A DNA stretch of 64,000 bases from Antedon mediterranea. Taxonomy: Eukaryota; Echinodermata; Crinoidea; Comatulida; Antedonidae. A model generated the notes under the pieces. It ran no database searches and had not been told where the DNA came from. It worked only from the letters and a program-made list of their open reading frames with translations. How positions within the stretch are numbered: position 1 is the first letter of the stretch; the number at the start of each line of letters is the position of its first letter. The position numbers and the translations under genes were made by a program. This document shows, one piece after another, positions 1 to 10,266 of this stretch. The stretch is taken from the NCBI RefSeq assembly GCF_964355755.1, contig NC_092671.1, positions 19,742,001 through 19,806,000 on the forward strand, written 5' to 3'.

Positions 1-204
1 TCCTCTGAAATGTTATCAACAGTCGGTACGTTTGAAAAAATTTCGTCAACAAATACACTACTAAAAAAGGTGTTTAACAAATCAGCCTTATCTTTGTCAT
101 CAGACACATGTCTTCCATTCTATCAGTTAAGTTACCTCCAAAAAGAATTTTGTGAGATTTTATCTCATTTTTTTTTTATTTTCAAAGTCAGATTTACTAT
201 ATTG

Positions 205-415
205 AGTCAGACTAACTTAAGATCAGAAATATCATTTGAATTACGTGTGATAGTTTCATCAATACATTTTATGTCTTTGAGAAAATTTTCTTGTGTTTTA
301 CCAATCGTCGACAACGCTTTAAAAAAACCACAAGCAGACTTATTACAGGTACGACAATACCAATGAAGACCCTGTTCACCAGATGAAATAACATCAAATA
401 ATGACTTGCCTATGT
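205..415 (-). pseudogene. possible non-LTR retrotransposon ORF1 zinc-binding fragment
   Basis: On the minus strand this stretch encodes about 65 residues with the motif WYCRTCNKSACGFFKAL followed by a helical stretch, then a stop. A W-x-C-x2-C core leading into a coiled coil resembles the PHD-like domain at the start of ORF1 in CR1-type LINEs. The likely earlier half (a C-x2-C-x2-C run near 440-465) is in another frame with a stop between, so the copy is broken. It would lie in an intron of, or beyond, the neighbouring ORC4 gene. It could be a chance similarity. Confidence 0.3.
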
Positions 416-1055
416 CTTGATATGAACAAAAAATTTAAAACAAAACCCACACATGCCACACGTTACTTATTGATTATCAACAGCTTTAATACAACTACCA
501 CATAGGCCTAGATCAGGTACCGAATCATCCCCCATTGAGGCCAACGCCGACCTAAGCTTACAGTCTGCCTACCACCACCAACATAGCCTCCACTAGCCAT
601 CCTTAAAAATCACAACAATCTTTAGAACAGAAAGACTATCAGTCAAGCTATAATGATCAAAGATCAAATAGCGTTATGTTTTAATAATGATAGTAAAAAG
701 ATCTCCAGACTCCGAAATCACAAACATGACCAACCACCGTTAGTGAGCCCTCTATCATCGACAATCAACATCTATGATTTAGTGCATGTGATTGTCGGAC
801 TGAAACTAAATCTTATTCAAACTTTTGAGCTGACGGAACTGAAGTGAACCAGTGTGTGAGTGCTAATGTCGACATATGAAACTAATTTCTACTGGTACCC
901 AAACTGCACATTTTCGTTTATTTCCTTTCTGTAAAAGTGTTCAACTCAACATAACTCAACTGTCTGTTACTTTGCTCAGTTGCATTTAATTGCTTGCAGC
1001 ACTTATGTGGACATAGTTGAGTATAGATATAAGCCCACCTTTAAATCCCCCTTAC

Positions 1056-4000
1056 CAGTCTGCAAGTCAAGCCAATAACCACAATAGGCGTCTGTGCTGA
1101 TTGACAAATGTCAAATAGATTATATAACAATGTTTGGTTATGATGATGGGCGAACAGGTCAAATTCATCAAGTAAAAACAACACAGGCTTGCTTTCCTTG
1201 CTGCCTACAATTAAATATAATTATAAAAAGTAGTTTAGTTATATTTTTGGAACATTTTAGGTCGTTTTAATCAACTAAAAAACGTGCTAGTTGTGACAAA
1301 TTGTTATGGTACATTTCACAAATGGACAATTGTTTGTTGTTAAGGCCCAACCATTTTTTCCATGTGAAATCTATTCTTTCATTGAATAATAATACCAAAT
1401 CTGATTAGTGCCCTAAATATATCTTCAGAAAACTGAAACACATTTCACATGGTCTGGGTCTTTGGAAGGTGGTGGTGGGTGAATGCCACTAAATCACTAC
1501 CTCCAAAGATTTTGATATACTATAATATGCTAAAATGTTACCTATTATCTTATTTGGTTCTGAAGTTTAGGATTTTCAAATGATCAATATTGGACACTCT
1601 AATATTATAGTATATAACCTTGGTAAATTTCTGTTAAATATTTTAGTTTCAGTTAACTTTTTAAAAATTTTTGTAGAGACTATTAAACTTGGATAGACAC
1701 AGAATCTCATATCAATACTATTTGTTTCAACTAAGAAAGGCAGAAATGGATGAAGAATAATGGGACAGGTAAATACAATTTTTATCTGGTTTTGGTTATG
1801 TACGGTATGGCAACGACAAAATATTGATCTAATTTGTGTATGTTCATACACGTTGGGTTGCTTGCTTCAAATAAATTTTACAGACCAGGAGTCTAGGGAA
1901 GAATAATAAGTAAATTATAGGTGGCAGCAAACAGGTTATGAAAAATATCTTTTTATTAAAAGATTGTACAAACATACAAACTATTATTATATTTTTAGAA
2001 TAATTTTCATAAAAAATGTGTGTCAAGTTGTAGGCCTAGTCTGTTATGGAATTATGGTTTTTGGAAAACTCAACGAGCACATGTGCTCCTGTGATTTCAC
2101 ACAGATTGTAATACAGTACTGAATATGCAACAAACATCAGGAGATTTAAATTATTACAAACTGTAACTTTAATTAGTAAAATGTCAAGTTGTTTAGGATT
2201 CATACCTGCTTTCAGGGCATCTAGTAGAAAGGCAAGATTTTCAGAAAACGAACCCTAGATGCAAAATTAAAAAATGTGTTATTTTATTTACTGAAATCAT
2301 GACACTTTGGGGATGAAAAAATCTAGCAAAGAAAACTACAGTCAGGCCCAAATAAATCATAAAATAGACTTTATAAGATGATTACCATCACATTACAGGG
2401 TTCTCACGAGGCTGGTCGCCCCGTCCGGCACTTAGAATTTGCCACTGGCAGAAACAGGATTTCGATCGTTTGAAATTGTCATTAATAAAAAACATTATTT
2501 ATTATAATTTATTTGGTTTTATGTGCAAATCGAAGAATATCGTACAATTACCCACTTCCCCACCTTACAAGGCTGGCCGGCAATCCTTTCTTACTTTGAC
2601 TTTGATTGTATTATTCCGACGAATACATTTATATAGGTTATTATTAATAGGTGAAGATTAGAATAATGACGCTAAGGAGGATGTTGATGAAGGTCATACA
2701 CGGTTACAATCAAGAGCAAGTTTTGTTTTGGAAGAACGAACTTACAAAGACTTTATCACCAACTACATTATCCAGCTTTAGCTGCCTTGTGATCTCTTTT
2801 AGTGCAATTCTATCATCTGTTTGTAACAAACCATTCAAATGTACTTGTAACAGATTCTTACCAACATCAATGGCCGCATGTACCTCTTTGAGAGTATCCT
2901 TGATCAGCTAAAAGAAAACAAAAATTAACACAAAAACTGAGAAACAATTTTCCCATTATTTACCAATGGCGACCAAGTAATAAGGATGTAGGTGTGGGAT
3001 GATTAAAAATTTAAAGATAGCTGGGAAAATATAGTAATAATAGTACTTTGAGGTGGGTCCTGGTACGGTACTGTAAGTTAAAATTATGTTGAGTAGAACT
3101 TAGGCCTTGAAATAAGGGTGGGTGGGTGGCATGTCCCTGCACATCTCCACCAAGCACAATTACATCCATGAGTAAAACATTTTCTATTGAAATATGTATA
3201 CAACTTCATTCTTTATTCAATAAAATATTTAAAAATCATCAAGAATGTAAAATTTCCAGGTCATCGCCTGTTTTACCAGGCAAATGCAGGAATAATTCAT
3301 TAAACATTAAATATACTAATCAAACATATACAAACAAATATAAATTTTTGTTGTCATTAATTTTTATAGGAATACAAAAAAATAGAAATACGATTTTACC
3401 ATTGATTTGCCTGCACCTCTTGGGCCAATTAGCAAAGCAGAATTACTTTCACCAAGTTTGACACATCGTTTTAAAATTTCTAATAAATGTCTGAAAAGTA
3501 AGTATCATATTTATTGTTGTAGAGGGTTTTTATTTGAGGAAAGCATTTATTTGTGGGAGTTTATTATTGCTTTCATTCAAGGGAGGGGTAATAGTAGTGT
3601 ACCTCAGGAAGTAAAATAAAACTATTATTTAATTTAATTGAATGCATTTATTCTTATACAGTGCATTACATTAAAACATCTTTAAAAAAGGTATAGGCAT
3701 GAATTGTAAATATAATATCTGTTTAATTGTACATAAATCAAATATTTGTAATAGAAATAATGATGGAAATGAATTTCCCTTAAAATAGTCTAAATACAAA
3801 GTTTTGCTAAATTCTGCTATAAAAACCAGGAAGACTTTTTTCAGTAGTTTAACCTGATGTAATAACATGTCCGGTGACTCCCTAGAAGGTGAAAAAAGAT
3901 GGTGGAATATACGGTGGATAATTTTTGCCATAGCATGAAAATAAAACTCTGAAGTTAATAAAAATACTAGAAATGTAAAATTTATACTGTATTAAGTATT

Positions 4001-4734
4001 ATTATTTAGTCATTCTGTTTTTACCACACCGTTTATTTGTTATAGTTTTTTAAAAATGCCTCTCTCTTTCTTTACAACATTTGTGTACAAAAGAATAGAG
4101 ATTTTACTGTGTAATTTGAACTACTGTATCCCACACTGAAAGAAGAAGAAGAAAGTGCTTATTTTCAACAAGCTTGTGTAACACAATCCCAACAATTATG
4201 AAACATAAGGGAAGCAATTAATCTGAATGCAAATAAAACCTAAAAACATGTTAAACATCCCAATTTTTGTTAATAGTTTAAAAAAGATTGTGATTATTTA
4301 TTATAAAAAAAAACTTAGTGGCCATGTTTTTGTTAATATATTGACAATCATCAATTGAAATGTACCGCTTGACCGCTTAAATTTTGACTTTATTAATATA
4401 TCTGTGATAATTTTTTCTTACTTTGTCTGTTTTGTTAATTGAGTCTCTGAAAAAGCTTATTGCGTTGTAGGTGATGCCACAATTTTTGGAAATAATAATA
4501 ATATATATAATATCAAAACACAAAAACTATCGAACTACTATACTTTTTTTGTTCCTTAAATGCATGAGTTTCGGGTAGCTGATTGTCAAACAGTTTTTCT
4601 CTGATACTTTTTTGAAGGATGTCATAGTTTTCATCAGTGTTTTCTTGCTTGATTCTGATGCCTTCTTTACGAACCTTCACTGTTGACTCTTCTTTTTGTT
4701 TAGATACACGCTTTCTAGCTGGAGTTCTTGGCAT
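1056..4734 (-). CDS. ORC4: origin recognition complex subunit 4 (ORC4), N-terminal half
   Basis: Five coding exons were found on the minus strand: 4734-4544, 3490-3400, 2907-2746, 2254-2206 and 1204-1056. All have AG/GT borders and the phases join cleanly (642 nt, 214 residues). ORC4 is an AAA+ subunit of the complex that marks replication origins and loads MCM helicase in the nucleus. Exon 2 holds the Walker A loop ([12 protein letters not shown]), exon 3 the run [11 protein letters not shown]...ALKEITRQL, and exon 5 Walker B ([13 protein letters not shown]) then [11 protein letters not shown] and IGLTCRL. These match animal ORC4 in order and spacing. The first about 35 residues are basic and not conserved. 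The start chosen is the first ATG in the exon, preceded by an acceptor-like AATAG, so an upstream non-coding exon (perhaps near 4895-4960) is likely. The C-terminal half, about 215 residues by family length, is outside the window to the left. Confidence 0.94.
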
Positions 4735-5149
4735 GATGTGTTCAATTCTATTTTCAGAAACCAAGCCCCAAAAAAAAAAAAAATGTAAATTTATGAATAC
4801 AGTTATTTCAACAACATACCTTTTCATTTGCCAGTGACAAATTGCAAATTGAACAAAAATATAATATAAAATCTGTTGACATGTTTTATACCTCCTAACA
4901 TTTTTAGTCGCCAATGCTCCAGACACAAATTGTATATAGCACCCTCTACACTTAACTAACTCATGAAGTATGTGCTTGATGTTAAATTTTTCGCCAAATT
5001 GAGTTAGGCTTTCATTCCTGTACTACATCAACCATAAACTAGATTTGAACTCGTCACTACGGACGAGTTAGGTTATCAGCGTAAAAGCCACGTGCACGTC
5101 ATACGTTAGAATATTGCACAGAGAAAAACGATTATGCCATTGAAAATAT

Positions 5150-5760
5150 TTTAGTGTGCTCTCTATTTTGTGTCACGCCTAAGTATATACAGTATACACT
5201 ATCTGTATACATACTACATACAGTGCAGAATAGGTGAAAATAAGTGACCAAAGTTATTGACGCTTTTGCACATGATGACATCATAACAATTTTAAAAATG
5301 GTAAATCATGCAAAAGATAATTGATTGACCTAGACCAGGGAGTTTTAAAATAATTTATTTTACAACTCCCTGCCTAGACAATATAAAAAAATGGGGGAAA
5401 ATGGAATACGGATAAGTGGAGATGCGCTCTATTAAACGTGATGAGCTATGACGAATGAGACAAAAAGTGGCCATACGATGACGTCACAATGTCCGGTTAG
5501 CCATATTGATGCATGATTCGATACAACTCATCTACTTCCAGAATATGTAATTTAAAAAAAGTTCACCTCGTAGTTTAGAATCTATGACTGTTTAAAAAAT
5601 TTTCACAAATTTTAAAACTTTTTTTATCAAAACGCGCGCGAATTGTGCAATTCGACGTGCTCGTATGACGTGATTTTAAGTCGAAATTGTTTGAAAAGTT
5701 GATAAAATTACTAGAAAAGGCTGAAAAAACATAAACCACGCAAAAAAAATGTTGTTTGTG
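5150..5760. repeat. dispersed repeat, copy 1 (relative at 32.4-33.5 kb)
   Basis: Phrases here such as gagatgcgctctatt, ggccatacgatgacgtca and acgtgctcgtat recur in the same order at about 32600-33420. Part of the last phrase also appears inverted near 14610. No open frame of substance is present. The order of shared blocks shows a dispersed, diverged repeat rather than chance. Class unknown. Confidence 0.55.
5336..5372. other. short inverted repeat (hairpin)
   Basis: CAGGGAGTT at 5336-5344 is matched by AACTCCCTG at 5364-5372, and both arms are flanked by CCTAGA on the outside. A similar hairpin with a CAGGGAAGA arm is at 9587-9610. Probably the core of a small foldback repeat. No transcriptional role can be claimed. 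Confidence 0.5.
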
Positions 5761-6189
5761 CTACGTGCGCACAAGAAATGCTTAAAATGACATGAAACGA
5801 GTAGAAAGTGTCAATACAAAATTACTTTCGGTTTTTAATCTATGTTCAATCAATGAAATTCATAAAATCGTGCGTAACTTGCGCTGCGCGACTCGAAATT
5901 TAAAAACAAAGTTTCTTGCACATCTACAGCTACAGGTCAATCTTAATTCTTATGACAAAGTTATAGGCCTAGGCCTATAAGTATAATCATACGTTGGCCA
6001 GAATTAAATTAAAGATATGCGTGCAACAAAATTTGTGGAAAGAAAGAAGAAAATAGAAAAAAAAAGATCCCGACAATAACAAGGGGTTAATATCCGCCAA
6101 TACAAATAAACATACTGTTGAGTTGAGGACAAGTAGGTCGGCATGCGAAGTACATTAGCGCCGCCTATCTGGCTAATATAGGCAACCAG

Positions 6190-6335
6190 TAAAGTGTAGT
6201 GGAGGTCTAGCCTAGGTAGTTAGGGCCTAGCCTAGCCCTACTACTACTAGGCCTAGCCTACTAGTACTAGTAGGCCCTAGCCTAGGCCTACCTATGCCTA
6301 GCCTAGGGCCTAGGTTTAGGCTAGTACTATCATCA
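6190..6335. repeat. low-complexity AGGCCTAG/CTAG-rich tract
   Basis: The words GGCCTAG, CCTAGG and CTAGTA alternate almost without interruption. AGGCCTA also occurs singly throughout the window, as is common in echinoderm genomes. The surrounding 5.8-7.4 kb shows no gene: only short chance frames and poly-T tracts (about 6910-6950). Confidence 0.6.
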
Positions 6336-7483
6336 TCTAAACGCTCCAATAATATACGGGGGATTTATTATATTTAAAAATTTATTCACGGCTTAGTTTA
6401 TTTACGCATAATAATATTGTATTTTGACAAAAGATTACAACACCAAATAACCTAGCTAGGCCAGGCAACACACCAGAACTAAATAGGCCTACCCTTTGCT
6501 ACTACACCACCTGTGGTCACGTCAGACCTGGTATGATGAGAGTTGACGATTTTAGTCTTTTAGACTATAAAATATATGAAACGCCAAAACCGCCACCTAT
6601 TTGCACAATTTGTACCAATATCGATTTGTGTACTATAGTATATTATCTATTTATACAATGAATCAATCTTTATAATTTTTTAATTAAATTTAGAAGTGAA
6701 GTTGCCTGGTTTTAATATTATTGCTATATGAAATTTGCTACAGCCTATATTAACGTTTATTCTAGTTATAACACACAAATCTCAAACCAACTCTAGTACT
6801 CAAGCTCTACAATACAAAGTCTAAATTGGTTGAACTTAGATGAAAGATTATTATTATATAAATGAAGCTATTGTTATGCTTAAAATTATTATGTTTATTA
6901 TTATTATTGTTTTGTATTTTTTTTTTTTTATGTTGTTTTTTTTTCTTGCGATCGTCCCACTTTTATTATCATTCTCTGTTTTATATGTAGGCCTAGGCCT
7001 ATTATATATTTATGTACATTTGTGACAATTCAATATTTGTATGCATATTTTTCCCTTTCTATTGTATATTAATACGATTCTTACAGTGTTAAAAGTAGTT
7101 AAAATACAGGCATATTTACATAAAAAATGATTTGATTGATTTCAATATAAAACCATATTTGCTTTCATTTACCATTTTAAAGAAGATGTTAATTAAAATA
7201 TATAGATAAAACACGGTAATAAAAGACTATAAAAAGTAATTAAAATCGTACTTAAACTCTTGTTCGTGTTCGGGTAGAGAATATCCTCCCTTTTCACAAA
7301 GACAAAATGGATGAGATGAAAAAAGAGGAATGCAAAAGTTTGAAAATGTATGGATATTAACAGCCGAACAACGAAAAATCCAGGCATTGGAAATGAGATA
7401 CTTATACTAGAACCATCTTACTGTAGGAATCACATCAGACCACATCGTCAATGCTGCAGAAAGCGATATATTTCTGATGCTGA

Positions 7484-7750
7484 TTCAGCACTGTCGTATG
7501 ATGGTGGTATCACAGTTGGTAAAGAGGTTACGAGGTTCAGGGGGAATGCAGGAACTGACAGTGCGAATATTACTGCGTCGCGTTCTTGTTCGGCGTCTCT
7601 TCAAATAATATACGATACCACCAACTATGTGGCACCAACAAAACATACCATCGACAACATAACTGCAACCATAACTCCAATTAGTACACCGTTACTCATA
7701 CCTGTAGAAAAAACATTATCAACTCATAAGAACATCCGCAAATTGTTTGT
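7484..7750 (-). pseudogene. broken copy of receptor A transmembrane/tail exon
   Basis: This matches 10468-10745 almost base for base, from the PPSYD codons back through the basic region and the transmembrane codons to the splice acceptor and some flanking intron (with small gaps). Because intron sequence is retained it is a genomic duplication, not a processed copy. Two bases are missing just before the proline codons (TGTGATACC here, TGTGACATACC in the intact exon), which shifts the frame. A further change follows the basic stretch. The distal acidic tail is not recognisable and no LDLa exon was found upstream, so it is a dead fragment. Confidence 0.85.
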
Positions 7751-7870
7751 CAGAATTAGAAGATATAACTTGTGTAGTTTCTGAACATAAATTTAGGGCT
7801 TAAAAGCCCTAAATTTGTATATCTCCGATTAGTGGTTGCTGAGATATGATAAATCAAGGTTAGTAATGTT

Positions 7871-8132
7871 AGAAATAGCACCTTTTCATTAAAGTGAATA
7901 TAAAACCTTATATTATATTTACTACAATAAATAAATAAATGTTACAATAAATAAATAAATATTCTAACGATTTTGACACCATAATTAAGTATCTGTGACT
8001 AAGAAATAGCACCTTTTCATTAAAGTGAATATAAAACCTTATATTATATTTACTACAATAAATAAATAAATGTTACAATAAATAAATAAATATTCTAACG
8101 ATTTTGACACCATAATTAAGTATCTGTGACTA
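7871..8132. repeat. 131-bp direct tandem duplication
   Basis: Two adjacent copies (7871-8001 and 8002-8132) appear identical by eye. Each contains a pair of AATAAATAAATAAAT-like blocks. Such identity suggests a recent duplication. No coding content. Confidence 0.9.
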
Positions 8133-8389
8133 GCGGTTTCCAGGATACAGAGTAGGCCTACGTTATTAAAAATGGCCGCCATTTTTAATTATGCAAATTA
8201 GGCTACTTCCTGTTGTCGAAAAATGTCTTAACGTTGATAAAATGTGTTCGGTAGGGTCTAAAGAAGACATTTCATAAAAAAAAACATGTACTTGCAATTA
8301 GTTTGATTTAAAAGTCTAAATCCCATGGACTAATAGGCCAGTTTGAAATCTCATGACCACTGAAAATGGAAATGCTATGGCCATATCTC

Positions 8390-8585
8390 CAGAGCAATGA
8401 TCTGTCCACAGCCATCTTCCAGGGTACCACTTTAGGATTCAGAAGAGGCAGACAAAGACAAAATGGGTAGATAACATCACCGAATGGACTGGAAAATTGA
8501 ACTCAGAAGCACAAATAATGGCACATAAACAGAGACTTGTGAAGGAAACAGGTGATTGCGAAGTGATCCTACAACACCCGGTCAC
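8390..8585 (+). pseudogene. LINE reverse-transcriptase C-terminal fragment
   Basis: With a frame change near 8460, the plus strand reads TAIFQGTTLGFRRGRQRQ and then KWVDNITEWTGKLNSEA, followed by about 20 more codons. The series GRRRGRQ-x-K-R-W-x-D-N-I-x-E-W-T-G is the C-terminal signature of a widespread endonuclease/reverse-transcriptase LINE family. Only this tail is present, without the polymerase core, and the frame is broken, so it is a relic. Confidence 0.65.
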
Positions 8586-10266
8586 GGGAGCAGTAACATA
8601 ATTTAACTAGAATTAGAGGACACTCATATAATTTGTTTAATACGCAACTAGTTAAATCTTTCAGGTGCAGGAGTTCTTTTCGCAAAGAATCAATACTTTC
8701 TAGAATTTCTTTCCCTGAATATGCGGTATCCACTCTCTCTGTAAATACTAGTTTCAAGAACAAATTATATTCATGGCCATTAAAAAAAACAACCCCTTAC
8801 CAACATTTTTTCACTACTATCAAGTAATAATATAGAGGCGGATTCAGAATTCTTTGTCGAGAAAACATTTTAAAGCTTAAAGTTGATCAATCATAAGTAA
8901 GCGTTTGAATGGTCTACTACGGATGATGTACTACCACATTGCGTCGCGTCCTAGTGGAAACCAAGTTGTAATATTATTGTCTTTCATGATATGAACAGAA
9001 TGGTCTAAACATTGTGTGCAAGCGGAATTTTTCATAATGTCATCAGACCTGTTTCCTATTGGGCGCATTTATTGGTGCGCGAATCCAAAGTTTCGTAGGG
9101 AAAATCGCGCTACCGATTTCATTTCCATCGCGTGTCTGATGCAGATTTTCAATTCACATATGAGAGCTCATGAAAGACGTTATGATCGTTAGCTGAGCTC
9201 TGGTTGGTTGCGCAACTGTACGCTTTGTAAAGTTAGAAACAATTCAAATTGCCAATTTGGCAAAATGAAACAAAAAAAATCAAATAACAAAAAAGAAATT
9301 TGGAAGATGGAAAGATACGTATAAACTGACACTTTCGATTAGCGCGAACACATTCGCCTAGTGGAAAACAGGCTGCTTTATAGTAGATATCATTCCGACT
9401 TTCAGCGCATACAATTGTTAATATGACCGTTTTTCATTACACGTCTCATGAACAAGCCTCCCTTGCAAATAAACAAAAATAGCATGTAACCAGTTCAAGC
9501 AATACATGTGTACGTATAGCCATTGACTTTTCAGGATTAAATTAAACCACAAAACAATGATGCAAAATTAAAGTTGTTTATAATACCAGGGAAGATTTAA
9601 CTCTTCCCTGATAATACATTTTGTTATAAAACATTATGTAACCAAGGTACGCCTTTTAAATTTAGGCCAATATAAAAACACATCAAATAATATATAAAAT
9701 TATACAATAAACTATAAAAACAATGTGTACATCGTATATATTACATAAAACATAAAGTATATACACCATTAACTATGATTTCTGTTTAACTCTTTCTTTT
9801 TAAAATCAATATTTTACTGAGTAGTTATTGCTATCATTAAATGTAATAGAAAATCATTAAATTTGAAATAAGCATTACAATTTACCATTGACCCAATAAT
9901 CCTAATAATCTTAATCTGAATATTATGAAAATAGTTTATTTCTTAAAACCCTTCGTGATTATGATTTATCGTTGTGGTAGGCGTTACTTCCATAATTTCT
10001 TAAGTGATTATCTCTACCTGTGTTGAGAGGCACATCACTCCATTTTCAATAAAAACGAACTACCATGCAAGTATTGTAATATCAATACACCGTAAAAGAT
10101 AAATCAATGATAATATCAGAAACTAACATTATTAGCGATAATTAAAACTATGACAAACCGAAAGTGTGTATAGTAATTGTAGACAGACGCATATGGTCTG
10201 CCGCATACAAATAAATTATTTTGAACAGAATAAAAGCGGTTAAAATTAGTTGAGAAAGACTGTTGC
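8586..10266. other. intergenic, no gene recognised
   Basis: The stretch has only short chance frames. One minus-strand frame (8763-8569) encodes a leucine-rich helical peptide (ILESIDSLRKELLHLKDL), but no splice partner or family was recognised. A small hairpin lies at 9587-9610 (CAGGGAAGA/TCTTCCCTG). TTTATT at 9935-9940, which is AATAAA on the minus strand, could be the polyadenylation signal of receptor A, about 330 bases past its stop. Confidence 0.5.

Noticed and set aside
10-366. 118-codon plus-strand frame at the left edge
   Set aside because: It is antisense to a more plausible minus-strand zinc-binding fragment and has no domain, splice site or composition of its own.
4735-4926. Extending ORC4 upstream to an earlier ATG (MSGALATKN start)
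   Set aside because: That stretch is poly-T intron-like sequence in frame by chance; an acceptor AAAATAG lies just before the MPRTPARKR exon and family alignment needs no more N-terminus.
6840-7025. Hydrophobic plus-strand frame (MKDYYYINEAIV...) as a membrane protein
   Set aside because: It is a translation of poly-T/ATT low-complexity sequence without splice or start context.
7350-7784. 144-codon plus-strand frame
   Set aside because: It is the antisense of the duplicated receptor A tail exon; the homology lies on the minus strand.
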